Part shown: one piece after another, positions 23,801 through 36,600 of the stretch
Layout of the letters: each line of letters starts with the position of its first letter
How positions within the stretch are numbered: the stretch's first letter is position 1
Assembly: GCA_963969395.1 (NCBI GenBank)
Contig: OZ017801.1
Location: 7,628,501 to 7,692,500 of the forward strand
From: Pseudoscleropodium purum
Taxonomy: Eukaryota; Streptophyta; Bryopsida; Hypnales; Brachytheciaceae
DNA: 64,000 nt
Direction: 5' to 3'
Notes under the pieces: model-generated
Databases searched by the model: none
Told to the model about the DNA's origin: nothing
The model's input: the letters and a program-made list of their open reading frames with translations, nothing else
Program-made: the position numbers and the translations under genes

Positions 23801-26800
23801 TAACCAGAGAAAACTATTCAAAAAAATGTACCATTGGAGTGTAGTGAAAGTGCCAGCATAAGTCAACTCCTTAGAGAAAATCTAGATCATGTTGAATTAG
23901 GTGAAACATAATTGGGATATGGAAAGGCCCGCAATATCATGCTTTGAATATTGTATTCAGAGACCAATACTTTAGCATGATGTTTTGGAAATTAAAACCT
24001 AAGTTGGATGATAGTACATCACAGGCAAGAAGAGGAAGAGGGGCGCACTTCTAGTGAGCCAGTCTTGTACTGCAGTACTCACTGCAATGACATTTTCTGT
24101 CTCCCAACGCAATGCGTACCTGCAAGTGTGAAAAACACACTTTTCGTTAAAAGTGCACATGTAAAGAGAAATTATTGTTTTGATTAAATGAAGGATTAAG
24201 TATTTCTGTAGCTAAAATGTACATCAGAAGTTAAAGAACTAGACCCATAATCTTCTGCTCAATAATTTTTTTAGTCAAACACAGCTGAAATAACACAACT
24301 GAATGAACTAATCAAAATGCAAAAGTTTGATTACACTGAAAAATCCAACAAAGATAAAAGATGTTTACAAAGATAGTAAATGACCTTCATCAATGCTCAC
24401 CACCTTTCCTCAAAATTAAGGGTTACTTTAGATTGCATATGCTGAAGCAACAATGAAGTCTTACCTCTCTAAATCGCCATCAGGACCCTCCCACGGTTTA
24501 ACAAAGTCATCTGGTTGAAAAGCAATGCCAGACACAACGATCTCCACAGCCAAACACTGAAACAAAAGCAGATTTCCCCAAGAGATGACACCATGTTAGA
24601 AAAAACGACTAAGTCCATCCCTAGCTAGTTTTTCATTCCTTGATTTTATTTTGACTCCCTGAAAAGGAGTGCATCTTGAAGAGGTACTTCTATTTTGGTT
24701 CGATCCTGTACTTCTTTTACTCCATTAGAGGCTTCCCCCAATCAATTGAATTCAAAAACAAGATGAAGCTCAAAACTCTATAAAAGCTCTCTTAAGGAGG
24801 TAAAGAGAAAGAAGAAAGAGACCCCTTGTTGATGATTGCCACCCAATGTTTCAAATTGAAATTCTTCAATGTCACTAATCCTTCGAGCCATCTTCATTCC
24901 GGTTAGCCGGGCTCCAGCCGCTTCTCATGCATCAGAGGAAAACGTAAACAAGCTCAACAAGATATGTACTAAATCTCTCTCTCTCTAATTCCAACTGCAT
25001 TTCCACCATGTTGCAATGAAAGTGACAAGAGAGGGTTATGAAGCACCACACAATAATCCACACAACGACTCCCATGAGAACGGACAATGTTCATACATGT
25101 TTAAGGACAAGTGACAAAACAACTCTCATGATCCTAACCTCCTATATCTCTCTCCTACCCGCTTGATCTCTTCTGTACTACAGAAACTACCCACAGATGT
25201 TCGAGAAAACCTAGTTGTATTACAATTTGTAAGGATCATATTAGAGAATCATTAACCCAATAACATTTGAAGAGTCTCGTTTTTTTCGCGTACTGTTTAC
25301 ATCTCTTTACATGTCTATCAATTACCTCAATTTCATCAAATTGGTCATCAAAGAAGATTGTCCTTTCAAGAAGAAGAATGTGAATTTACTTCAAGAAAAG
25401 ATTGCCTCGAAGCACTATCATCATCGTCAAGAATGTGGACTTCGAAGCGCTTGGATTAACTGGCATTCCAATTGGCAAGGTTCAATACAACAAGGTTTCA
25501 AGAACATGTGTTTTCGACAAGAAATTTTGCTTTTGTTTAAGAAAATTTTGGGAGAATAACGGAGAATTACATTTTTCTTGTAATGCAATCCAATTCAGTA
25601 CCTCCAAAAGACGCAGCCACGGCAGCAGAACCAGCGGCTGATCCAGCAACTGCGGCGGCAGCTGACAATCCTCCTGCACCCAGAATTGGCACAGCGCTCC
25701 CTATAGCGGCCATTCCTGCTGCTATCGCTGGAGCGGCAAGACCTGCAAATTCATCCCCAAAACAACAAAACGAACCAAAGCACAAGGAGTGCTAAATTCG
25801 AATGTGTGTAGTTCTTGCAAAAACCTCATGGCAACCACCCAAAATTCAAGCCACAACAATCGAGCTCATTGTAAAGTTTAACCCCCTTTTTCAGATTGTG
25901 TTCACTCTGACCTCTTATAATGAGTGTATTGTAAATGAGTGTAATTCATAATTCAACAAGAACGGAGCCCGTTGCAATGCAATGCAAATCACAGAAAAGG
26001 TTTCATTGAGAAGATAATGTTTGGATGTCATTAGGGCTCAGCAAGAACAATAGGACGAAAAATCGTGAGAAGGAGAACGTGACGGATGAAACTGTGACAC
26101 AATTCGCAATTAATGTAAGAGATGGAGCGCATCCTACCCCCAACTAGATTAACTGCAGCCATGCAAATTCAAATGTGCAAGCAAACGAAGTTACGTGAAC
26201 ATGCGATCACCCCACTTTTGATTCCGTTTCTTCTTGCACCTCCTAAAAAGGAGCGTGATTGAGGATTCATTAGAGTAGTTTGCATCACAGTTGACTAATT
26301 GCATCTCTAAAAACTCAATCTTTAAACAAATATTCCATTGGAGAGGCACAACATGAAGTATGAAGGTTGAAGGATCAAAGTGAGGGTGACACTCAATCTC
26401 TAACGAAAAGGCTGACAAAAGTTACCAACTATAAGATGAAACGGAGTTAACCCCCCACTTTTGTTTTCCGTTTCTACCTGAACTCGCGTAAGAATGAGTA
26501 TATTTCATGATTCAGTATTCCGTAGCACAGTTGACTAACCTAAACCCTAACAACTCGAAGCTTTGATCCGAAATAACATTGGACAATAGACATGCGATAT
26601 GAAGGTTGGGAGATGAAAGGGATGGTGAAACTCAAGTGTTGCATGGTTGGAAAAGTTGTTAACTAAAGATTAGTGTCATGACGCTCAGAAGCATTTGCTA
26701 CTTACCTCCAGTAATTGCAAGCAGTGTGCCCCCTGTCAAAGCTGCTGCTCCAATTATCCCTCCTCGTTTCCACTGCTCCCATCGACTCCCTGCCACCTCC

Positions 26801-29717
26801 GCATCACGCACATGCTTTTCTTCCTTTTCCTTTTGTGCAGCCATGGCCATGTAGGCCACCATTTGCTCCATGGCTCCCTAAACAAAATCACGACACACAA
26901 GCATCAAGAACTATCACATTCCTGTCAGCTCCAAAGGATTAGCAAGCCGAAGGAGTTAGAATGAGAATCCCAGACAAAAATTCCTGAAATAAACCAAACA
27001 TCACATGCCAACAAGTGCTGTATTGATCAAAGACTACTGACGACCACTTTATTTTGCAGAGGTCGAAGTCACAAGCTTGAGATAACAAATAAATCTGACA
27101 CCGTGGATGGTGCAAACGTCATTCTATATTTATTTTACGGAGTTGAATTTCCAGTGTCTCCTTTACAAGAGCCCAAGTAACAAGAAATGGCACGAAGAGG
27201 TGGCACTTACAGAACTCCTAATCAACATGCTAAGTATATTTGAAATACCAAGGTTCCAAGCTGCCTCTATGAGGTAGTTTGGACACTTCTTTCTCTTAAT
27301 GCATCATCAGGTGTCACAAATAGATTATTTTAAGCTTGATATCTCACATCATGTTGTTGATATATATTGTAAGCTTCTTATCTAACAACTCAATGCTGGA
27401 TCACCTTTTAGGCTTGTCATAACAACTTGATGTTGAAACAAATTGGAAGCTTCTTCTCTCATAACTGTCGAATCAACTACTAGTCTTGTCAGGAAAATTG
27501 ATGTTAGTAAGAGAATTGAAGCTTGTGATAACATCTTGATGTTAGCTCAAATTTTGTGCTTCTTCCCTCACATTTTGCTGCGAATCCACTCTGATGTTTG
27601 CTACCTGAAACTTGTTGCGGGTATTAACAAGAGGCTCTGATTCCCATATCAGAATATCTACGGCATAAAATCAATTTGAACTTACCACACTGGTCCAATC
27701 GACGTCAAGCCAGAGCACCAGCACCCGCAGGGCGACTCTCTGTCGAGCATCGTATCCCGCCTTCACGAAAACAGTCTCCTCCTGGGAAGCTCCGCCGGAA
27801 GACTCCCCAGCAGTCACCTCGTGAGGGTCCGCCACGCAGCCTGCCAACAGAGTGTACAACACCGCCACTTTCCGCTCCTTCGACAAAGCGTTCGCTTGGC
27901 TCAGGCCCAACTTGTCTTCTCCGTTGGTGAGACGCTCCATCTGCGTCCTTGGCTCCTCAGTGCTCCTGGAGCTCGAAGCGGAGTCTGACAAAGCTTCACT
28001 TATATAAGCCACCAATCCAAAAAATATTATTGAAATAAAAGTGGGCACCCTAATTGAAAGATTCATCTAGATATGCCTTAAAACACCAGAGTGCTTCGAA
28101 ATGCATATTCTGGATGATGAAAAGAGTGCTTGCTTGGAGGTGTTTCTTGGTCCAAATAAGAAAGGATTTGGGCTTCAAAGGATTGAACAGGGTTTCCAGC
28201 AAAATTGGGTTGCTTCAAGAATTTCGAGGCAACATCATAGGCTCATCACTTCTTGAGCTCGTAACTGAGTCTGGTAAAGCTTCACATGCAAGCTACCAAT
28301 ACAAAATTTTTATTGAAATAAAAGTGGACATCCTAATTGAAGGAGTCATCTAGATATGCCTTTAACACACGAGTGCTTCGAAACACGTATTCTGGAAGAT
28401 GAAAAGAGGACTCTGAGGTGATGTTTTGTCCAAATAATAAAGGCTTTGCGCTGGAAAGGAAAGGACCCGGTTCCCAGCAAAATGAAGTTGCTTCAAGAAT
28501 TTTGAGGTAAGACAAGGGAGGTTTGATAAGAAGGATAGGGAGGACTCTTCATGATTCGGTGGGAGGCTTACTTGCCTCCCCTCATTGCAGATCTCCCTGT
28601 CACTAATCTTCAGAACTGACTAAAAAAGTCTAATTTGGCTGAAAACCATGTTAGGGTTCACCTGCGCCGGAACAATACCTTGCTTCTCCTTGGTGCTCTC
28701 CACCATGGCATCCACAGCTTTGGCTAGCGCTGCCTCGTCTCCAGCCAGTTTCTGTGACTCTGCGTCATCTTCTCCCAAAAGCTTCAAGAACTGCAAATCA
28801 CAATCAACTTCGATTATCATAATTTCGTTGGACTCAAATAACACATCTTAGAAAACAAAGTAACAAAACAGAGGGTTGACAAGGGTGTCTCTGATATAAC
28901 TTAGAAGTAGCAAGATTCATGTCTCAGTAACACAGCAAAACTTCTGAAAAGTATGTGAACTCACGGCTGAAATGTGATCCTTGGCTTCGGCTGACACCGA
29001 AGTAGACTCCAGTCCAACCCAAGCCTTTCGATCAATGCCCAAATATCTGCACCAAAGCTTTAAAATGAAGAATCCAACACACAAGGACCATGTTTCAAAC
29101 GTGCTATCTATCCTTTCGCAATCACTCATTGCAAAGAGATTGCTACCCTAAAAACGGTGCACCGAAACCCTAAAACTGGGCATTCTATTTGGTCTAAGCA
29201 TCGCCGGATTGCGACAAATTTCGGGTCTCGCTTCAAGCCTGTGGGAACTTTAAGGAAGGAAACGCTGCTAATTTACGTAGCCACATATCTTTGCAAAAAT
29301 CGTAGACAATTTGGAAGCCTGAAGCATATCCTGGAACTCACCCCAGCCCAAACTTTAAAATAGAAAAAACAGAAGAAACGCCCGAAAATGAAACACTGGA
29401 GTTACAAAACTCGAAAACATTCAGCATTGAAACAGACTAATGGGACTGCAATTCAAAGTTTCATTTGGTTCAAGTACAAAAGAGAGAGAGCAATGTTACC
29501 TGAAAACGTGTCGCACGAGGCCGCTCTCTTCGAGACTCCAGGGCATACCGCCACCGCTCTGGGATCCCGAAGAAGCTCCATCGTCGACGGGGTCAATGAC
29601 TGGCGGAAACCCAAACCCCACTTGGGAGTGCTGGTGCAGCTGCGCTTGACTGAGGGCCAGTGCAAACAAGCCCCCCGCGGCATACCTGTGCGTGCTGCTC
29701 AGCTGCGCCGAAGCCAT
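20878..29717 (-). CDS. DUF726/TMCO4-family membrane protein with alpha/beta-hydrolase-like domain, intact copy
   Basis: Sixteen exons give 639 aa: 29717-29500, 29046-28965, 28790-28662, 27940-27686, 26877-26706, 25742-25602, 24920-24823, 24556-24465, 24119-24049, 23608-23473, 23175-23116, 22967-22885, 22680-22601, 22035-21965, 21343-21286, 21051-20878. All phases agree; the exon-4 start was chosen as the AG giving phase 0. Residues 1-228 are soluble and partly helical. A glycine/alanine-rich membrane region (RGGIIGAAALTGGTLLAITG, then LAAPAIAAGMAAIG) spans about 266-330. Then come LTGMKMARRISDIEEF and an alpha/beta-hydrolase-like C-terminal half (QDWLTRT, RPVTLAGYALGARVIF, VVLLGTPQ, MVDGHTSYL). 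Length and order match Arabidopsis DUF726 proteins such as At2g18100 as I recall them; yeast Mil1 and human TMCO4 are relatives. The elbow is GYALG with Ala493 where relatives have Ser. Biochemical role is not established. It is the only intact copy of three here. Confidence 0.88.
27970..28510. repeat. Tandem duplication around the exon 4 acceptor, in intron 3 of the DUF726 gene
   Basis: About 27970-28250 and about 28255-28510 are diverged copies. Both begin GAGCTCG..G..GAGTCTG.CAAAGCTTCAC and share ATTGAAATAAAAGTGG and GAGTGCTTCGAAA. The unit starts in sequence just upstream of exon 4, so intron 3 carries a second, decayed acceptor-like region. Confidence 0.75.
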
Positions 29718-31491
29718 AGCCCTCCACCTCCAACTCGTTTTTTCCGCCCAATTCTCTAAACCACAGTCAGTCAGTCGACGTGCAGCTTGCGATCTGCATT
29801 TCGTCTCAATGCACGTTCATGAGCCATTTCAAACTTCTCTAAACCACAAGTTGAAGAATACAACTGGTGAAAGACTTCTATAAACTACTGGTGGAAGAGG
29901 AGAAGAGAATTTCAAGGGAGGAAGCAGATCGAACGGAGTAATGGTTTGTAACCTAAACAAGCCATTCGCCATCTGCGTCCCCCACAATGCAGATAAGCAA
30001 AGAAGCGTGCAATTGCAAGAATTGGCATCGCGAAGCTTACTACAGCATCCAGACCCACCCAATCACCATACCTGTAGATTTTTCAGTTGATCTTTCCACT
30101 GACAATTCCAGTTAGTATACAGGGGAGGGGAAGCCAGCACCCGTTGATTGATGCTCCAGAATTGTGTGAAATTGACAAAGGGAGCACATTTAAAGTGGCG
30201 CCGCGGACGGGGTACACTACTTTAGGCTTCTGATTTCTGTGCATGCTTGGGTTGGACTGCTGGAGGGTGGAATTACGTGAGGGTGCAACGACGTTAGGAG
30301 CAAGATAGTTAGTTGAGTTTCTTGGGGAAGAGGAACTGCGCCAAGTGGAGAGCTGGGCTTCGATGACCTGGCTTGACAAATGGCGGCACTGGGAGAGTGC
30401 CTCATAGCGAGACTCATTCTGTGTGTGAACGGGGTCTTTCAAAACTCGTGGATATCGGCAATGGGGTTGACTTCTTGCCCAGACCACCCCGACAAGTAAA
30501 AACTGGATGCTAACAAATTGGGGATGAAAAGGGCACATTTAACTCTAGAAGGATTGATGTAGCCCTCCATGACTAAGGTAGTCATCAAAATACTATGATT
30601 ATTGGAGTAATAGGTGTTTTTGGTGTTTATGTAAATAAAGGTAGTCACATTGTTTTTACTTCAAGTTCAATTAAAGGAGAACTAAGATGTGTCGCTTTCA
30701 CATTGGTTGTTCATATACTATAGAGCTTTTTTATTTATTGAACTAGACCATTCTCCTCTTCCAAAGGTGAAGAAAATAGCTTGAAGAAATTTATCGAAGA
30801 ACTTCAAACCCGAGTTGTATCCCAGTTCTATGCCACCTACATTCCACATGGCCTGCATCCTCCAATTTTCATTGTCCTTGCAACAAAGCTACACAAGGGA
30901 TGTCACACCTTCTTCACGCACAACAATTCTTCATTGGCTCCTCTTTTTCCTCACCAACTTCTTGGATTTCATCCAAATTTGCTTCTTAGAGGAAGTGTGA
31001 CTACCTTTGGTAACATTGAAGTCATCCATTAAACTTTTAGATCCAAAGCATCCTTAAAATGTTGATACTTGGACACGTCTTCAGTTTTTCCTTTGTTATG
31101 AAGAAATAAGCAACTCAATAGAACAAGAGCCTTTGTCTTTGTAGCAATAGATCATCTTTCAAGTAAGATGAAGTTACTCAATATTATCTATGTAGCTTCT
31201 ACCAATGCAAAGCCTCTTTCCTTTCTTTTGATTTAATCTCAATAAGTGAATTCTATTAGTGTTGTCAACTATGTCAAATATATTAATTTTTATTTTTTCA
31301 ATAGAAATCATAACAATATAATAAATAGTAGATGTGCTTTGGCTTTTTCTATGTAAGAGACTATCTTGTCATTGATCAAAAAGTTAACATAGTAAATTTC
31401 ATTGGTTGAATAAAGATGTTATCTATCCTCTAAATAAATGATTCCCCCCTAATAAAGTGATGTATTGTTCATATGATGAGATTTTGTTGCA
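29718..31491. other. 5' flank of the intact DUF726 gene and spacer
   Basis: About 29940-30620 matches 4015-4640 upstream of copy 1, so the promoter region was duplicated along with the gene. Short antisense frames here show no family. From about 30640 onward the sequence is AT-rich with no gene visible. Confidence 0.5.
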
Positions 31492-32295
31492 TTAGCCCCT
31501 AAATGCCCAACCAACCATATATGACCGATCTGGCTCATTTTGGTATAGGTAGTTAAACTCATCTGACGATTTAAAATTTTTTTCATACAATTTTTAGGGA
31601 TAACTATTGAAAACTTTCATTTTTCACTAAAAAGGTACATATTTGATTGTTGAAAGGTCTCCAAAGTCATATATGTCCATTATTGGAAGAGTCAAGCTTA
31701 CTAATTCTACTTCATTTCCCAACTTTGAGCAAAGTTTGTCAATTTCACTTGATTTGAGATCTAAAAACTTATACTTATCCATTTGCTTTGAAAATGGTCC
31801 CAATGGAAAGAATAAAGTGCTTTCATGATTTTCAACATTAAAAATGTAAACAAGCAAGTGTTTACTTGGAATTATTTGTGATTTTATATTTATAAAATAA
31901 ATTGCATCTCAACAATTGCAAGGTGGATTATGTAATGAGTTTAATAGCTTTTCATGTGAAATCAAATTTTTTGAAAATGCATTTTAGTGTGTTAACACAT
32001 TTTGTAGTTGTTCATGTCACTTTGAATCCCCAAAACGTTTATGTGCAAATTTTTGAAACATTGTAGGGAAGGACAATTGACTAAAAATAGAAATGTACAT
32101 TTTTCTTGTTATAATCTCACAACTCTTATGCAATTTTGTACTCAAAATTGCTGTGAGTACTAATAGGCAAGCTCTTTAAACATCCATATGATTAGATTTT
32201 GAAAAAAAAATTGCTTCATTGAGGATAACAATAAGCCTATGCTCTTTTTTCATAGTCAAAATACACTAGAAAAGGTTTGGGCATTTAGGGGCTAA
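31492..32295. mobile_element. Inverted-repeat element, 804 bp
   Basis: The ends are a perfect 19-bp inverted repeat, TTAGCCCCTAAATGCCCAA on the left and its complement on the right. The terminal sequence nearly equals that of the element at 51266-52492, but the outermost bases are TTAG/CTAA rather than TTAA. The interior is AT-rich with only short frames (for example 31627-31857, minus). It would be non-autonomous. Confidence 0.7.
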
Positions 32296-32350
32296 TGGAG
32301 ATGCTCTCAAAGCTTTGTGCACTACAAAAAAAATACAAAAATGATAAACA

Positions 32351-32599
32351 CATTAGAGGATTTCTAGGGATCAAGAGGATTGTTTTAGGCTCGTTCCCCC
32401 TACCCTATTCCCGCTATTCCTGTGATCAATTTTGTTTTTTTTGTAAAAAAAATAAACTTAGAATGGAAAAAAATAAGAAAAAAAAATGGTGACGTGGCAA
32501 TTGCAATGCCACGTCAGGCAACAATTGCGAGGTTATTCCTCCGACTCTGGCAACTTCAGGAACTCGCAGCCCTCCAAACTTGTTGATAATCCTCTAATG
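32351..32599. mobile_element. Small MITE-like element with an internal palindrome
   Basis: A 12-bp perfect inverted repeat, CATTAGAGGATT at 32351-32362 and its complement at 32588-32599, bounds about 250 bp. Inside, at 32490-32516, are 10-bp perfect arms TGACGTGGCA and TGCCACGTCA around a 7-bp spacer. The terminal repeats are short, so chance is possible. Confidence 0.45.
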
Positions 32600-33664
32600 A
32601 TACCATGCATTGTACCTACTTAGAATGTATGTTTTTACAAGAGGTTAAATTTAGATCCAATCTATTTCCAAACTTTGAAGACAATAGAAGTGATTTGAAA
32701 GGTACATTTTGGTTTGTATCCCCTCTTCATAATTCTTCATCTTTAATTCGCATTGACCACACGTCAATTCTCTCTCTAGATGGTGTATGAATTCTTGTTC
32801 AAATTTTTTATTTCTTGGAATTATGTTACAATTGTATATCTTTTAGTTCTCTTCTTTTAGATGTTGAAATATTCAACTACTCAATCAAAGGATCAACAAA
32901 CACTTAGCACCTCAATGGTTGGTAAAAATTTCATTATTTCGTAGGTATTTTGGCAATCAGTTGTTTTTAAGCCAAAGTCAAATACTTAACAATGTCTTTT
33001 TTATTGTTGAATATATGCATTCACAATTGAATTTTAAAAAAGAAGGCATATTTTTTAGTAAATTAAAAAGAGAAAAATAGCACTATTTGATGGACAATAA
33101 TTGAAAGTCAATATATTATGTAATGCCATAAATACAATCTTTAATAGTAACACCTAAATGATTTACAAACTGAAAGAAAGGCAAGCTTGTCTGAACATGT
33201 GTCTTCACTAAATGAAATTCACAAAATCCTATTAACCCTTCAACAACACACAAACAGTTTATCAGTTAATGAATGACAAAGAATTTGTCTATATAGGACA
33301 AAAATGCAAATGTTCATCTTTGAAATTTCATGTGAACGAAAAATCTTGCACAATCATCTAACTTTAAATGAATGATCTTGGATTTTTTTGAGCCAATGAT
33401 TCACACAATCCCTAAAGGAATGATTTCCATGATCACTAGCCCGTCTTTTAAGTAACAAACCCTAAATGATATGATAACAAGTCTAAGGAAAACAACAGTA
33501 TGCACCTTAGCTAAATAAGATGCCCAAACCCCTCAAAAGTATACAAACTTGAGCTTAGGCAAGTTGACAAGTCCCTTTGCTAGAAGAAACACACAAAAGC
33601 CCTAAACCCTAATCACAGAGGAACCCTAATCACAGAGGAACCCTAATTACAGTTGTTGTTGGAA
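32600..33664. other. AT-rich spacer downstream of the P450 gene
   Basis: No gene is visible. Just beyond the P450 stop, 33598-33654 holds three short direct repeats of AACCCTAATNACAG(A/T), which would be in the 3' untranslated region. Confidence 0.45.
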
Positions 33665-36600
33665 CTAGTACAGATGCGGTGCCAGCCTCGGTCTTGCATA
33701 GGCCTTCAACGGCACCGCCTTCGACAGGCTCGCCGCGCCCAACCCTTCGATCGGCTCAATCCCTTCCGCCGGCGGCGTCCACGTGAAAGCATGCAACAGA
33801 TTTGCTACTGCACTCTGCACCATCAAGCTCGCCACCGGCAATCCCGCACAGATCCTCCTTCCACTTCCGAATGGCAGCAACTCGAAGTGCTGCCCCTGGT
33901 AATCCATCCCTGCGTTACATCCCCCAGGAAGAAACCTCTCGGGAGAGAAGGTGTTGGGATCCGGGAAGATGCTTGCTACGCGTCCTAAGCCCCAGACGTT
34001 GACGAAGACGCTCGTGCCGGCTTGGATGTCGTAGCCGAAGGCCTGGCAGGTTTTGATGCACGAGTGGGCGAGGAAAGGGACCGGGGGGTGCATGCGGAGA
34101 GTCTCCTTGGCGATGGCTTTGATGTAGGGGAGGTTCGGGAGGTCGGACTCTTGCACCATGCGGTCGGGGCCGACGATGGAGTCGAGCTCGGATTGAGCGC
34201 GTTTCATGGACTCGGGGGAGATGACGAGCTCGGTCATGGCCCATTCGGAGGAGGCGATGTTGGTCTCCATGCCGGCGGCGTAAATCTCCTGCAGGGAGGA
34301 GGGGCATGGTGGATAGGGTTACGATTGATGTTATTTCAAGAATGGGATGAGCAAGAAGCTCATCATCATGGTCGTGGCAGAAACTTTCGCCACTGGGGAG
34401 AGAGGTAAGGGTTACGATTGTTGGTACCCTCAACAATGGGAAGGGGAAGGAGCTCACCACTTGGCTGTGGCAGGAACTTTCGCTACTGGCGAGAGAGGTT
34501 TGAATCATACTATGTTGGTAAGGGTTACGATTGTTGGTACCCTCAAAAATGGGAAGGGGAAGGAGCTCACCACTATGGGCCGTTGAAGAATTCTCTCCAC
34601 TGGCGAGAGTAGTATGAATCATAACTTGTAGGATTAGTAGACTAATCAAATTAGCAGTCGGGAAACGATGGAGTCACTTCATCCGATTTTAGACCAATTG
34701 GAAGGTTTGCTAAAATGGATTGTAGAGTTGGAATCATAGTTTGGAGAGAATAACCTCGATTTCTATCGGCATTAATGAGGAAAACAGACTTCTTGCGAGT
34801 TGAAGAAAATGGACTGCTTCAGTTAAGCTACTGGGAGAGACTCAAATGACGAAGGTGAGGATAGTGACCTAATCGACTTCACTATTTAGAAAACAAGGGA
34901 TTCACATAAACCGATTTCGAAAGAAATTTTAGAAACTACTCCTTCTACCGTACACCTCCATGCCTCTGTCTATGAGCAAGTTGACTGGCTTACTCAGTCC
35001 AGCACTTGAACAGACCCGCGAGATCACGAAGGTGCTCCTTTGCCTCGTAAAATGCAGCCTGATGTGAAATCGAGTGATTCACTTGAACCGAATTTTATAA
35101 GATTTTTCTCCATTTGCTGTATCAAATGCAGCAGTAACAGCTTAATCAAATTTGACAATCGCTTACTCTTGTTAGTCACAACTCAAGTGATTACATAAAA
35201 CGATACATAAAACGATATATACTACATACGGAATATATGGTTCAGACATGCAGAGACTCCCACTGGGGTTAAGCAAACGTACCGTAAGCATCATAAAAGT
35301 GGACGATCCATCGATTTCAATTCAGGGTTGGATTCAGAGTTCCGAGAGCTTACCCAGAGCATGGTTTTGACGATGTCCAGATCAATTTTGTTGTTTTTCA
35401 CGTCGACTTCATCCAACAACGCATCCAGGTAATCTTTCTCCCGATTCTCACTCTGCTGATTCTTCCTCTCCTCCACCCTCTCCTTCACGATAATCGACAC
35501 AAATGCATCCATCCTCGCTCTGAACTCTCTAAACCTCCCTCTGAGTCCTTGCAGATCCAAGCTTTTGAACGCTGGGATGAAATCCCCGGGGTTGAACGTC
35601 CCGATGATGCGATCCAAGTCGGCTGTCAAGGTCATGAGGTCCTTCAGCTTCTCCGTGCTGTTCGTGCTAGCCTCGTCGTAACTCTGGGGCTGCAGGAGTC
35701 GCTTGCTCATCACGAGCTGGGAGAAGACGTTGCCGGCGAGAACTTCGAGGTGGAATTTGACGTTCACCAGGCCTTCCTGAGGGATGGTGCGAAGCATGTG
35801 CGCGAACTCGTCCGCCCGGAGCTGCTGAGCGGCCTCCACTTTCTTAGATGTTGTAAACTGCATCTGGAAAATCTTGCGGAGGTGCTTTGAGTGGGGAGTT
35901 ACGTCCGAGAATGTCACATCTGCAGGGGGGCTTGGAACCACACTCTCAAACTTCCAGATCTTTTTTTGGTTTAATTCGTAGTTGGAGCACTTGATGCTGA
36001 GTGCAGCAAGAAATTCATGATGTACGTGTGAAGAAATCATCAATGATAATTTAACACTGTTTTAGATTTGCGACCGAATCATCACAGTTGAGTTCGACGC
36101 TGTTTGAGATTTGTGTTTGAATCGTCAATCTTTGCAACAATGTTTCAGATTTATGACTGAATCGCCAAGAAGAGGTTTGCCACACTTTTTCATTGCATTA
36201 GTCATTCGATCAACTCACCCTCAGAGTCTTTACTAATCATATCCCACCGCCACCCCTCCCCTCTTTCAAATCGATGAATTGAAGAATGTAACTCTAGTGA
36301 ATCCCGAAGATTGAAGGAGAAGTTCTAAGTAGACCATCCGGCAAGCATGAAGACTTAATTACTTTCCCATAGCCAGTTCCTCGTCCCTGAATTTATCAGA
36401 GCTGTGTGGGTGGTAACCTTGGTAGAGCCCAGGCAGGTTGCTTTGATTTCATTCACAACCAAGTGGGTTATGTCAGAAGATGCGACGGTGGTTAATCCAT
36501 CTCACAGATCCCAAATCTAGTACCAAGCTTGCTTACCTAGATGGCTACAGAGAAGCTAAACACTGTGCAAATTGATTGCGGATTGTTCCTTCCCACAGAG

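Noticed and set aside
25311..25641. Two overlapping plus-strand frames
   Set aside because: They run through intron 6 and antisense to exon 6 of the DUF726 gene; no family and no splice partners.
32320..32345. CACTACAAAAAAAATAC resembling a CACTA transposon end
   Set aside because: No matching inverted end was found nearby, and short CACTACAAA strings occur by chance in AT-rich DNA.
34022..34408. Plus-strand frame of 128 aa
   Set aside because: It is antisense to P450 exon 3 and runs into the intron repeat.
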